From a virus: a DNA stretch of 41,029 bases. The notes beneath the pieces were generated by a model. It searched no databases. It saw only the letters and a list, made by a program, of their open reading frames with translations, and was not told where the DNA came from. The DNA lies in IMG/VR virus record IMGVR_UViG_3300022542_000239, positions 1 to 41,029 of that record; one strand, given 5' to 3'. Of the stretch, positions 5,170 through 11,988 are shown piece after piece. The first letter of the stretch is position 1. The number at the start of each line of letters is the position of its first letter. Made by a program: the position numbers and the translations under genes.

Positions 5170-5850
5170 ATGAATGATATTAAAGAGATTGTACCAATTA
5201 AAGAAAACGTAGTAGCTATTGATTATGTGGCTATGGCAATCGAGAAAGGCGCTGACCTAGCAACGATTGAAAAGTTTATGGATTTAAAAGAACGCCACGA
5301 AGCAGCAGAGGCAAAGAAAGCCTACGTTGTGGCGATGGGTAAATTCAGAGCAGAAGTGCCAACGATTGAGCGCACTAAAAAAGCACACAATTCAAACTAC
5401 GCTGGACTAGCTGAGACTATCTCAGAAATTTCAGAGGCTTTAGTGAATAACGGCCTTTCTCATTCATGGAAAACTGACCAAGATGAAAAGTCGATCTCAG
5501 TGACTTGCTGTGTGACTCATGTATTAGGCCATCAAGAGTGTACGACTTTAAGGGAATTTCCAGATACATCCGGCAGCAAAAATGCAATCCAGGCTATCGG
5601 CTCAACAGTCAGCTATCTGCAAAGATACACGCTTTATTCAATATTAGGATTAGCTTCTAAAGATGCTGATACCGATGGAAGTAACCGCGTATCCTTTGAG
5701 CAAGCAGAAGAACTTGAAAAGCTGGCAGATAAGGCCGGAGTGGATAAGGCTAAATTCTTAGCATACTTCCAATGCGGCAGCTTTAACCATATTCCAGCAA
5801 AGCAATATAAAAATGCGCTTGCAGCCATTAAAGCAAAGGCTAAAAAATGA
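5170..5850 (+). CDS. erf: ERF-family single-strand annealing protein
   Basis: The 226-aa protein carries the ERF signature: AYVVAMGKFRAEVPTIERTK (about 53-72), NYAGLAETISEISEAL, and the diagnostic GSKNAIQAIGSTVSYLQRY followed by a small-residue-rich segment with DADTDG. ERF proteins coat and anneal single-stranded DNA independently of RecA, supporting phage genome circularisation and recombination. The C-terminal ~55 residues are a variable helical domain. Its stop overlaps the exonuclease start (ATGA), the usual annealase-exonuclease pairing. Confidence 0.9.
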   Translation: MNDIKEIVPIKENVVAIDYVAMAIEKGADLATIEKFMDLKERHEAAEAKKAYVVAMGKFRAEVPTIERTKKAHNSNYAGLAETISEISEALVNNGLSHSWKTDQDEKSISVTCCVTHVLGHQECTTLREFPDTSGSKNAIQAIGSTVSYLQRYTLYSILGLASKDADTDGSNRVSFEQAEELEKLADKAGVDKAKFLAYFQCGSFNHIPAKQYKNALAAIKAKAKK

Positions 5851-6476
5851 TTTATTCAGAAGAAGAATACCCGCAAGGCTCAGACGAATGGCAAGCAATC
5901 CGAGCAGGCAAAGTCACAGCCTCAAAGATTACCGATATTATGGCAAAGCTGAAATCTGGCAAGCCATCAGCAGGACGCACCACATACATGGGGCAGTTGA
6001 TAGTTGAGAGGCTTACAGGTGTTAAATCAGACAGCTTTAGCAATGCAGCTATGCAATGGGGTATTGAGACAGAGCCACAGGCTAGAGCGGCTTACGAGTT
6101 CTTAAATGACGTGGAGGTTGAGCAGATAGCATTTATGGATCACGCATTAATAAGTCAGGCCGGTATGTCCCCCGATGGTTTAGTGGGTGACGATGGGATG
6201 TTGGAAATAAAATGTCCAAATACCGCGACTCATATTGATATGTTAATCAGTCAAAAAATACCTAAAAAATATATCGACCAGATGCAATGGCAAATGGCCT
6301 GCTCAAGTCGTAAATGGTGTGACTTTATGAGCTTTGACCCTCGTATGCCTGAGCGCCTTAATAAATTGATTATCCGAATAGAGCGCGATGATGCGTATAT
6401 TGAGGAAATGGCTGTAGAAGTGATTAAGTTTAATGAAGAAATTAACGATAAATTAAAAATACTGGAGAATCTTTAA
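5847..6476 (+). CDS. YqaJ / lambda-exonuclease family nuclease
   Basis: The 209-aa protein has GSDEWQAIRAGKVTASK at residues 11-27, GIETEPQARAAYE at 72-84, SPDGLVG at 108-114 and MLEIKCP at 118-124. It also has the helix YIDQMQWQMA. Asp110, Glu120 and Lys122 match the D-(D/E)xK metal site of lambda exonuclease. It should resect double-stranded ends 5' to 3', feeding single strands to the adjacent ERF annealase. Start and stop abut both neighbours. Confidence 0.9.
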   Translation: MIYSEEEYPQGSDEWQAIRAGKVTASKITDIMAKLKSGKPSAGRTTYMGQLIVERLTGVKSDSFSNAAMQWGIETEPQARAAYEFLNDVEVEQIAFMDHALISQAGMSPDGLVGDDGMLEIKCPNTATHIDMLISQKIPKKYIDQMQWQMACSSRKWCDFMSFDPRMPERLNKLIIRIERDDAYIEEMAVEVIKFNEEINDKLKILENL

Positions 6477-6788
6477 ATGAGTGATATTGAATTTGTAGAC
6501 GGATTAATTGTAAAAGCACCAAAAGACGGAGCACCTGATTTTGTAAAGATGTCCATTTCGATTAAGCGGGCTGATTTAGGTAATTGGTTGCGCGGTAAAT
6601 CAGATGACTGGATTAATATTGATGTTAAAGAGTCCAAAGCAGGGAAATGGTATTGTGCCGTGAATAACTGGAAACCAGAACAACAAGCAGCATATCAACA
6701 AAGCCAACCACCACAGGGCTCTAACCAAGGACAGCAGACCGCAGGCAACGCTAATCAGCTTGATGATAGCGATTCGATACCTTTCTAA
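6477..6788 (+). CDS. SSB-like single-stranded DNA-binding protein (103 aa)
   Basis: Residues 1-62 contain WLRGKSDDWINIDVKESK and KWYCAVNNWKP, a phage SSB-like strand set. Residues 63-97 are Gln/Asn/Pro-rich and disordered, and the protein ends DDSDSIPF. That acidic tip with terminal Pro-Phe is the protein-docking signature of bacterial SSB. It begins directly after the exonuclease stop, so a ssDNA-binding role in the same recombination pathway is well supported. Confidence 0.75.
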   Translation: MSDIEFVDGLIVKAPKDGAPDFVKMSISIKRADLGNWLRGKSDDWINIDVKESKAGKWYCAVNNWKPEQQAAYQQSQPPQGSNQGQQTAGNANQLDDSDSIPF

Positions 6789-7207
6789 TGAATAAATCTG
6801 GCCAACAAGGTTTGTCATTCGTAAAGCAACAGAAAGTCCTAGCAGCTATTGAAAGGAGTAAAAAAGTGGAAAAAATAACAATGCTGGATATTCAGTCTAT
6901 CCATTTGGGAAAGCCTATTGAATTGACTTACAACCAATGTAAGAAGATAGACGCCTGGCTAGATGAAAAAGAAGAAATGATTTATAACCGATTCAACAAC
7001 AAAATAGAGCTTAAACGATTAAAAGCGATGAAAGTTGACGAAAAAGACCGGATGAGGATGCACGAATCAATCGAGAAAGGCGAAAACATGATCAACAAAC
7101 AGACTAGGGCAATATCCAAACTGTCAATTAATGCGATAGCAATGCGGTTAAAGATGCCTTATGAGCGTATTGAATACTATGCGAACAAGCAGAAATACGT
7201 TAAGTGA
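6788..7207 (+). CDS. Hypothetical basic helical protein (139 aa)
   Basis: The start overlaps the SSB-like stop (TAATG). The protein is Lys-rich and helical, with charged stretches at about 60-95 and a C-terminal LSINAIAMRLKMPYERIEYYANK that has a helix-turn-helix-like look. No family is recognised. Its position suggests a DNA-metabolism role. Confidence 0.6.
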   Translation: MNKSGQQGLSFVKQQKVLAAIERSKKVEKITMLDIQSIHLGKPIELTYNQCKKIDAWLDEKEEMIYNRFNNKIELKRLKAMKVDEKDRMRMHESIEKGENMINKQTRAISKLSINAIAMRLKMPYERIEYYANKQKYVK

Positions 7208-7217
7208 GGATAGCAAA

Positions 7218-7340
7218 ATGACGCAAACACAATTTGAAAGGCAATCGATTGAAACCGCTTACTCTGCTGGCGAAATTAGCCGCGAAGAATATTGTAGATT
7301 GATGGATGATATTGTTCCGATGTTATGGGATGAAATATAA
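7218..7340 (+). CDS. Hypothetical peptide (40 aa)
   Basis: The frame has a weak AGGA site 11 nt upstream of the ATG, lies in an otherwise empty gap and uses normal codons. It is acidic and helical (MTQTQFERQSIETAYSAGEI...). No function can be assigned. Confidence 0.4.
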   Translation: MTQTQFERQSIETAYSAGEISREEYCRLMDDIVPMLWDEI

Positions 7341-7357
7341 CAAGGATTAGAAAGCCA

Positions 7358-7666
7358 ATGAAGGAAAGCGATATACAGTCAGACGTAATGATAGCCCTCG
7401 GAAACCACCCCGATGTGGCATGGGTATATGTCACAAGCGCAGGCTCATTCAGAGTAAGAGGCGGATATGTCACGGTAGGCTTTAAAGGTTTATCAGATAT
7501 ATTAGGCCAGATGCGGGATGGTCGCTTGATAGCTTTGGAAATAAAAAAGCCAAAGGAAAAGCCGAAGCCTGAACAATTTGAGTTTCTTGATTTAGTGAGT
7601 AAAAACGGGGCTGTAAGTGGCTGGTGTACTTGTGTTAGTGAAGCAATAGAAATAATAGAGCAATGA
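7358..7666 (+). CDS. VRR-NUC domain nuclease (102 aa)
   Basis: It contains GFKGLSDILGQ (about residues 42-52), LIALEIKKPKEKPKPEQ (about 57-73) and a final SEAIEIIEQ helix, in the order of stand-alone phage VRR-NUC proteins. Asp47, Glu61 and Lys63 would form the PD-(D/E)xK metal site. Such enzymes cut branched DNA structures; this would serve recombination or packaging intermediates. Length is typical for the phage form. Confidence 0.85.
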   Translation: MKESDIQSDVMIALGNHPDVAWVYVTSAGSFRVRGGYVTVGFKGLSDILGQMRDGRLIALEIKKPKEKPKPEQFEFLDLVSKNGAVSGWCTCVSEAIEIIEQ

Positions 7667-7794
7667 GAGAAATATTCTTTTATGAGGTGATAGACGGGAA
7701 GTTCACGATTATCAGTGTAAATATGTTTATTGATAATCAAGGGGTTATCACGATATACCCACAAAGAGATATTGACGGCCATTTTACAGAGTGA
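7663..7794 (+). CDS. Hypothetical protein (43 aa)
   Basis: The ATG overlaps the nuclease stop. The product (MREIFFYEVIDGKFTIISVN...) is predicted to be mostly beta. It is not recognised. Confidence 0.45.
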   Translation: MREIFFYEVIDGKFTIISVNMFIDNQGVITIYPQRDIDGHFTE

Positions 7795-7850
7795 GATCAT
7801 TGTTTTGCAGTTTAACAACTGTAACTTCTCTCGTCATTCAAATAAGGCCG

Positions 7851-7925
7851 AAGGCGGTTAACGCTCTAATAGCTTTAACAACAACAAGTGCTTTCAGTTA
7901 TTACTTGTTTGCTATTAATCGCCTT
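7851..7925. ncRNA. Nested stem structure in the 7795-8019 intergenic gap
   Basis: In a 225-base gap, AAGGCGGTTAA (7851-7861) pairs over 11 positions with TTAATCGCCTT (7915-7925, one G-U pair). Just inside, TAGC 7870-7873 pairs with GCTA 7911-7914, and AACAAGT 7883-7889 pairs with ACTTGTT 7903-7909. The 3' sides are nearly contiguous, so the helices could stack. There is no T run, hence it is not a simple terminator. It may be a regulatory RNA, an mRNA-processing or leader element, or a DNA structural site. Strand is unknown. Confidence 0.4.
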
Positions 7926-8019
7926 GCCCACTTGGGTAACGCTTTTGATCTTTGTTCTTAAGTCTAAATTTAATATTTATTTACAGATTGGCTAGTATTC
8001 ACTTACAAAGGAGTAAATT

Positions 8020-8178
8020 ATGAAAGACATAGCAATAGGTATTATAGGTACAGTTGTTACGATAGCGGTCATTTACGCGCTTTACTGGATAGCTAAGAAC
8101 GGCAGCTACTTTTTCTTTTATGAGGATATGGTGCAAGATACTATTCGTGAGATGGTTAAGTCAGGCGCCTTGAAGTGA
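8020..8178 (+). CDS. Small membrane protein (52 aa)
   Basis: AAAGGAG lies 6 nt before the ATG. Residues 4-27 (IAIGIIGTVVTIAVIYALYW) form one TM helix, followed by an aromatic-rich segment and a charged cytoplasmic or periplasmic tail. The function is unknown. It is coupled to the next gene by GTGA. Confidence 0.55.
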   Translation: MKDIAIGIIGTVVTIAVIYALYWIAKNGSYFFFYEDMVQDTIREMVKSGALK

Positions 8179-8309
8179 CAGTTGAATACATAGGCATCTT
8201 GCCAAAAGAACAATCTGAGAAACTGGCTAAGCTATCAGAAGCAGCCGGTGAAGATAACGAATTAGTATGGCTAGATAAGAATATAGAGGGATGGTTAAAT
8301 GACGATTAA
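8175..8309 (+). CDS. Hypothetical protein (44 aa)
   Basis: GTG 8175 overlaps the previous stop as GTGA. The product is acidic (MTVEYIGILPKEQSEKLAKL...) and no family is recognised. Both flanking junctions are overlapping, which favours a real gene. Confidence 0.45.
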   Translation: MTVEYIGILPKEQSEKLAKLSEAAGEDNELVWLDKNIEGWLNDD

Positions 8310-8442
8310 AGAGTTTTTTACAAAAACCCCCAAATATAAAGAGTGCTTTGCCGATAATTTCCCGTTGTTTTTTCAGATATTATTTATAGGTATAGCGGTT
8401 GTGTTTTTTATAACGCCTGCGATTATGACGCTGATAAAGTGA
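8299..8442 (+). CDS. Small membrane protein (47 aa)
   Basis: The ATG lies 11 bases inside the previous gene. Residues 20-45 are strongly hydrophobic (FPLFFQILFIGIAVVFFITP...), giving a single TM helix with a basic N-terminus. The function is unknown; its stop overlaps the GTG of the NinB-like gene. Confidence 0.5.
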   Translation: MTIKEFFTKTPKYKECFADNFPLFFQILFIGIAVVFFITPAIMTLIK

Positions 8443-8858
8443 AGAAAACAACCATCATTCAGACCGAGGCCGATAAGCAAGATTTCATAAAATCACTGGA
8501 AAATGCTACTATAGACAAGCCTATATTGGTTGAAACAAGCATTTACAAGAAGAAACGGAGTGATGCGATTAACCGCCTGATGTGGATGTGGAATGGCTGC
8601 ATACAAAAGCACATAAGAGAATCAGAAGGCCAGATATACTCGACAGATGATATACATGAGTTTTTTGTAAACCTATTATTACCAAGAAAAGCAGTAGAGA
8701 TAAACGGAAAGGAAAGGACAATCAGGGCGCACACAAGCAAGATGAGCAATAAGGAAATGTGTGATTACTTGGAATTACTGGAAATGTACTGCGCGGAAAG
8801 GCTAAGTTTATTATTGCCGCATCCAGAAGATTATAGTGAGACAATGAAAAAGGGGTAA
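8439..8858 (+). CDS. ninB: NinB-like recombination protein (139 aa)
   Basis: GTG 8439 starts a protein with KKKRSDAINRLMWMWNGCIQ (about residues 34-53), the RS..xNRL.W core typical of NinB / lambda Orf. A second half around TSKMSNKEMCDYLELLEMYC matches the family's SKM..EM.dylE pattern. Lambda Orf binds ssDNA and SSB and substitutes for RecFOR mediators, so it belongs functionally with the ERF/exonuclease/SSB block upstream. Confidence 0.75.
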   Translation: MKKTTIIQTEADKQDFIKSLENATIDKPILVETSIYKKKRSDAINRLMWMWNGCIQKHIRESEGQIYSTDDIHEFFVNLLLPRKAVEINGKERTIRAHTSKMSNKEMCDYLELLEMYCAERLSLLLPHPEDYSETMKKG

Positions 8859-8864
8859 TATTTA

Positions 8865-9047
8865 ATGATGTTAATATACGATATACAAATGACAAGCCTA
8901 GCTATAGTGGTATTAGGTGTATTATATAAATACTTTGATACTGCATTATGTTTAGGGGCGCGAATGGAGATAATTGCTGAGGTAATACTAGGGGCGGCCA
9001 TAGTGAGCGGTTTTGTTGCTACCATGTATTTTATCTGGTTAACATAG
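8865..9047 (+). CDS. Small membrane protein, two TM segments (60 aa)
   Basis: A GGGGTAA site precedes ATG 8865; a second ATG follows at once. Two hydrophobic segments (about 9-30 and 35-58) predict a helical hairpin in the inner membrane. Unknown function; holin-like topology is possible but the location is far from the lysis genes. Confidence 0.55.
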   Translation: MMLIYDIQMTSLAIVVLGVLYKYFDTALCLGARMEIIAEVILGAAIVSGFVATMYFIWLT

Positions 9048-9187
9048 TGGTAAGTAAAACAACAAAGAACGACACCACGGGCGACTATATCTGCTCAGTA
9101 CCTACGAGCAAAAAGTATAAAGAAGGATACGGCCAAATAAATTGGAATAAAAGAAAGGGCGACAAGGAGCGCCGCCCTAAAGATTAA
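9047..9187 (+). CDS. Hypothetical basic peptide (46 aa)
   Basis: GTG 9047 overlaps the previous stop. The product is strongly basic (Lys/Arg-rich, ends KDKERRPKD-like). Its stop overlaps the stop of the minus-strand gene by four bases, marking the convergent end of the rightward early operon. Support is moderate. Confidence 0.4.
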   Translation: MVSKTTKNDTTGDYICSVPTSKKYKEGYGQINWNKRKGDKERRPKD

Positions 9188-9342
9188 GATTCCAACAGCA
9201 TAGAGATACGGCTTGCGTATTCTTCTGGTATAACCGTATCATGATCATCATTAATGCGCCCTTGATCCCATGCCTCATTAATGCGCTCAACAAGTCTTTG
9301 CATTTGTCTTAATTCTGCTTGTGCCGCTTCTCTAGCGTTCAT
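9184..9342 (-). CDS. Hypothetical helical protein (52 aa)
   Basis: The start (ATG at 9342-9340) has AAAGGAGGCAC upstream. The product MNAREAAQAELRQMQRLVER... is a long amphipathic helix with a small acidic tail. It is the last gene of the short minus-strand operon and ends tail-to-tail with the gene at 9047. Confidence 0.55.
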   Translation of the reverse strand: MNAREAAQAELRQMQRLVERINEAWDQGRINDDHDTVIPEEYASRISMLLES

Positions 9343-9515
9343 AGTGCCTCCTTTAATGCGTCATCTATTACAATGGCCGCCTGTATGATTGCGTCATCCT
9401 GCATGGTTTTACCTTCCAGGTCGTCCCAGTCGATATTAATCGGGTAACCTTTACCCTGTAACAAGGCGCTAATGGTCACTCGATAGTTAATTAGTACGCT
9501 TTTGTCTATTTTCAC
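9339..9515 (-). CDS. Hypothetical protein (58 aa)
   Basis: I start at GTG 9515, coupled to the upstream membrane peptide by a GTGA-type overlap. A longer frame to 9623 exists but would run through that peptide and looks non-native. The product has INYRVTISALLQGKGYPIN and an alanine-rich helix. No family is recognised. The stop overlaps the next ATG. Confidence 0.5.
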   Translation of the reverse strand: MKIDKSVLINYRVTISALLQGKGYPINIDWDDLEGKTMQDDAIIQAAIVIDDALKEAL

Positions 9516-9613
9516 ACCTTCACCAATGCCAAAAGAATTAAAAGAAGTAACCCTATAACAGGTGAGACAGCGAAAGCCCAAATAATTAGAGCTATTAGTA
9601 TTAAATATCCCAT
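9512..9613 (-). CDS. Single-pass membrane peptide (33 aa)
   Basis: The frame MGYLILIALIIWAFAVSPVI... is almost entirely hydrophobic, one or two TM helices. It starts as its upstream neighbour ends and is coupled to the next gene. Size and composition resemble small phage membrane toxins or envelope modifiers; unproven. Confidence 0.4.
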   Translation of the reverse strand: MGYLILIALIIWAFAVSPVIGLLLLILLALVKV

Positions 9614-9939
9614 TATGCTGCATCCTCTACATTATCAACATCAAATTGACCGGCCCATATTTCAACAGCAGCCGATAAGAAAAATACCGCGATACCGCCC
9701 CAGCTTTCGCCCTTTGGTATCTCAGGCAATTCGCCGTAATTGTCCTCGATGTATTGCAATACGTCATTGCCGTGTTCGCCCATTGTCTCAATAGCCGTGT
9801 GATAAGTAACCGCTGGCATATATGCACCACTCGCGCAGCCGCCTCGCTGGATGGAATCAATATCATAGTATTCAAGCCCGTCATCAATCCATGCCGGTGT
9901 ATTCTCTGCTACAGCTTTATTAAACTCTTTAATATTCAT
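9613..9939 (-). CDS. Hypothetical acidic protein (108 aa)
   Basis: The protein has an N-terminal helix, a Gly-rich centre (GGCASGAYMPAVTYH) and an acidic tail (FDVDNVEDAA). The Shine-Dalgarno GAGGGTAA fits the start. No family is recognised. It is the largest gene of the minus-strand mini-operon. Confidence 0.6.
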   Translation of the reverse strand: MNIKEFNKAVAENTPAWIDDGLEYYDIDSIQRGGCASGAYMPAVTYHTAIETMGEHGNDVLQYIEDNYGELPEIPKGESWGGIAVFFLSAAVEIWAGQFDVDNVEDAA

Positions 9940-9970
9940 TTTATTACCCTCTTTATGTTATAATTAGTTA

Positions 9971-10162
9971 TTAATCAAATGAGCCGTCCATGAAATCTTG
10001 CCCAAGCTCTGCTAGCTGGGCATCATCATATATAAAATACTCATCGGCTATTTGTTTTAATTCATTAATAGAGCCAGCTTGTTGAGCCGCTAGGTATAGC
10101 GGTTCGTCGTTAAGGAAAAGTAAAGATAATTCTTGATCGCTGTATTGTGTAATATTTTGCAT
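9971..10162 (-). CDS. Hypothetical acidic protein (63 aa)
   Basis: The start follows AGGGGTATAAA. The product is strongly acidic (QELSLLFLNDEP ... DDAQLAELGQDFMDGSFD) with predicted helices. Unknown. The very acidic surface would permit DNA mimicry, but no specific match exists. Confidence 0.55.
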   Translation of the reverse strand: MQNITQYSDQELSLLFLNDEPLYLAAQQAGSINELKQIADEYFIYDDAQLAELGQDFMDGSFD

Positions 10163-10171
10163 TTTATACCC

Positions 10172-10360
10172 CTATGCCGCTAGTAATACGGCTGTTATGT
10201 TGTGTGAGATGTTAGCCGGTGAAACGCCTTCAATTACGGCTAATTGCTCCATAATGACGCCTAGACGGTTATAGAATTGCGTCCAGTTATTTACCTGTAC
10301 TTGATAGCTGTATGACTGGCCGGTAATGTTATTAATAAGTTCAACCTTAATTAATTGCAT
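10172..10360 (-). CDS. Hypothetical protein (62 aa)
   Basis: AAGGGGTAAA precedes the start. It begins with a beta segment (MQLIKVELINNITGQSYSYQ) and continues as a helix ending in hydrophobic residues. No family is recognised; it is part of the minus-strand operon. Confidence 0.55.
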   Translation of the reverse strand: MQLIKVELINNITGQSYSYQVQVNNWTQFYNRLGVIMEQLAVIEGVSPANISHNITAVLLAA

Positions 10361-10370
10361 AATTTACCCC

Positions 10371-10448
10371 TTAAAAAGTAGATAACGATTGATAAGCCAA
10401 GAAAGCGAAACAGCCTATTGTGATAATGAACCAGGTAAAGTTTTCCAT
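10371..10448 (-). CDS. Membrane peptide (25 aa)
   Basis: The short frame MENFTWFIITIGCFAFLAYQ... has AGGGGC upstream and one hydrophobic span. It is the first frame after the divergent control region at 10450-10595. It is too short for certainty. Confidence 0.35.
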   Translation of the reverse strand: MENFTWFIITIGCFAFLAYQSLSTF

Positions 10449-10518
10449 TTTTTGCCCCTTTTGTTAAACTATCCAAACAATAGAGCAATGCGCGATATAT
10501 TCCCAATTGAATGTTTTA

Positions 10519-10561
10519 ATGACCCATATAAGTTTAATTTATGACCCGTTTATACTATAAT
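10519..10561 (+). promoter_or_regulatory. Promoter region of the terminase small subunit with ATGACCC repeats
   Basis: -10 candidates TATACT (10551-10556) and TATAAT (10556-10561) lack a recognisable -35 box. Two copies of ATGACCC lie at 10519-10525 and 10541-10547, 22 bp apart, on the same face of the helix. A weak -35 plus phased repeats suggests an activator-dependent, possibly late, promoter. The region also separates the divergent minus-strand operon. Confidence 0.45.
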
Positions 10562-10595
10562 ATAGATATTAAACACCGTTAAAAACGAGTAAAGA

Positions 10596-11057
10596 ATGAA
10601 CAAACAACAGACCGAATGGCTAGAGCATTATGTAGAATCAGGTTCAGCCGTCAAAGCGGTAGAGTATGCTTATCCTGGCGTATCCGAAGCAAACCGAGCC
10701 AGTAAAGCCTCAAAATTGAAGAACACACTAGCCGAAGAGATTGACCAACACGGACGAGAACAATATAAGCGTGAAGTTCCATTAATGTTAAATGTTATCA
10801 AAGAACTAGCATTAAACGGTAAACAGGAAGCCGTCAAACTTAAAGCTGCCGATACTTGGCTAAGCAGAGCCGGTCATGATGCAGTTCAAATCATCGAAGT
10901 TAAAAAGACAGTTACACATGAACAACTCATAACCAGGTTAAGCATTGCAGCGCAAGGAATAGATCCTAAACTATTGGCCGGTGTTTTACCTGATAACCTA
11001 ATAGAGCAACTTAAACCTAAAGAGATAATAGAACATGGAAAACAATCACAACACTAG
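10596..11057 (+). CDS. terS: Terminase small subunit
   Basis: The first 40 residues (EWLEHYVESGSAVKAVEYAYPG) match the N-terminal helix-turn-helix of phage small terminase subunits, which recognises the packaging site. They are followed by SKASKLKNTLAEEI and a central helical oligomerisation region. Length 153 aa is typical. The C-terminus (LLAGVLPDNLIEQLKP) is distinct. The large subunit is 3.6 kb downstream rather than adjacent. DNA recognition is inferred from the family. Confidence 0.75.
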   Translation: MNKQQTEWLEHYVESGSAVKAVEYAYPGVSEANRASKASKLKNTLAEEIDQHGREQYKREVPLMLNVIKELALNGKQEAVKLKAADTWLSRAGHDAVQIIEVKKTVTHEQLITRLSIAAQGIDPKLLAGVLPDNLIEQLKPKEIIEHGKQSQH

Positions 11058-11184
11058 CAAGCGCAAAGGACAACATTCTCAATCCGGTATTGTCCAAACG
11101 GTCAAAGACTGGCTAACTCCTGAGGCTATTAAACAAGTAAAGCGCAACCAGGCAATAACAAAGAAAGCTGCAGAAGAGAAGTAA
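11035..11184 (+). CDS. Hypothetical basic protein (49 aa)
   Basis: ATG 11035 lies inside the end of terS. The product MENNHNTSKRKGQHSQSG... is very basic and Gln/Lys-rich, with a single helical segment (VKDWLTPEAIKQVKR). The function is unknown; DNA or RNA contact is plausible from composition. Confidence 0.45.
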   Translation: MENNHNTSKRKGQHSQSGIVQTVKDWLTPEAIKQVKRNQAITKKAAEEK

Positions 11185-11426
11185 AGCCCGCTATCCCCTT
11201 ATGTATGCTATTTATATGCTTGATGACGTTCTACATCTAAACACACCATTATTGTATAAGGACTAGTTAAGCTCTAGAATACATCAATATTGTATGTGTT
11301 CTACCCTCCCTTCCCCTCTCCCTTATAAAAACAATCACATAACATTGGCCTCAATACGCCATATAGCCCCATCTGCCAGCCCTTCTCTAAGCCCTTTAAT
11401 CAGTAAGACCTACGCTATCCCATTGG

Positions 11427-11546
11427 TTAATCAATTGGCAGGCTGATACGCTCTACACGCTGCCCCTCAATTGATACCTGAGCCCTAGACCGGCATACGT
11501 ACGCCATTGTAAGCCTGTTAGTAGCCACTAATTTGTCATAATACAT
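11427..11546 (-). CDS. Possible minus-strand small protein (39 aa)
   Basis: AAGAGG lies upstream of an ATG opening MYYDKLVATNRLTMAYVCRS.... The composition is natural and the frame sits just after another small minus-strand frame. It is not recognised. It is supported only by ribosome site, composition and strand bias. Confidence 0.35.
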   Translation of the reverse strand: MYYDKLVATNRLTMAYVCRSRAQVSIEGQRVERISLPID

Positions 11547-11559
11547 ATTATGCCTCTTC

Positions 11560-11700
11560 TTATTTGTGACTATCCCGGTTTGGGTGTCGCATCACTGATA
11601 ACACGGCCTTATAGGTGAATAACCCGCTCTGTGTATGGCTCTGTGGCTTCCGTGTGAGGTTTATGCCCCCCTTTCTTGGAATGGTATACCCGTATAGCAC
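11560..11700 (-). CDS. Possible minus-strand small protein (46 aa)
   Basis: GTG 11700 has AGGG seven bases upstream and starts a basic frame (VLYGYTIPRKGGINLTRKPQ...). The same frame stays open for about 19 codons upstream without an ATG. Its stop lies 14 bases before the next minus-strand ATG, like a two-gene mini-operon. Low certainty. Confidence 0.3.
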   Translation of the reverse strand: MLYGYTIPRKGGINLTRKPQSHTQSGLFTYKAVLSVMRHPNRDSHK

Positions 11701-11734
11701 TAACCCTAATATTTCATTGATATAGTATTCCCCC

Positions 11735-11764
11735 TTGCCATTCTTAGGATATAATGACTATAAT
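11735..11764 (+). promoter_or_regulatory. Sigma70-type promoter for the HTH/glycan cassette
   Basis: TTGCCA at 11735-11740 and a perfect TATAAT at 11759-11764 are separated by 18 nt. The first gene downstream is the HTH protein at 11797. It lacks the TACGC-N7-GCGTA operator, so this cassette is probably controlled separately from the early operons. Confidence 0.6.
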
Positions 11765-11796
11765 CGCACTTCTATTCACCTTTACTGGGGCTTTCA

Positions 11797-11988
11797 ATGC
11801 CATATAGTTTGGATTTACTTAAAGAGATAGGCATGACTCAGAAAGACTTTGCCCTCTGGCTTGGCTTGAACCCAACAACCATTTCTAATTGGGATGAATG
11901 GCCTCGGTACGCTATTATTATTTTAGAGCAGAAGGCTGAGTTGAAAGACTACGAAATATTGAAGGGCGCTATTGGGAGGATGAGATGA
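11797..11988 (+). CDS. Small helix-turn-helix protein (63 aa)
   Basis: Residues 11-32 (IGMTQKDFALWLGL and NPTTISNWDEWP) form a clear HTH of the Cro/YdaS-like kind, with the recognition helix around TTISNW. The size fits a dimeric Cro-type repressor. It is the first gene after its own promoter and overlaps the glycosyltransferase gene by ATGA. It could autoregulate this cassette or bind the early operators; neither can be shown from sequence. Confidence 0.65.
   Translation: MPYSLDLLKEIGMTQKDFALWLGLNPTTISNWDEWPRYAIIILEQKAELKDYEILKGAIGRMR

Larger units (their letters stand above)
11185..11796. other. 612-base island without plus-strand genes
   Basis: The plus strand is pyrimidine-rich here (long C/T runs such as CCCTCCCTTCCCCTCTCCC near 11300), opposite to the A/G-rich coding strand of the rest of the genome. 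That bias points to transcription from the minus strand, where two small open frames with ribosome sites occur (11700-11560 and 11546-11427). Promoter 11735-11764 at its right end reads away from it. A packaging site next to terS is another possibility; I see no clear repeat array. Confidence 0.4.

Noticed and set aside
7276-7818. Long minus-strand open frame (180 aa) across the VRR-NUC gene
   Set aside because: It lies opposite a clear nuclease gene and a coupled small gene, has no ribosome site and an unnatural composition; a shadow of the real coding strand.
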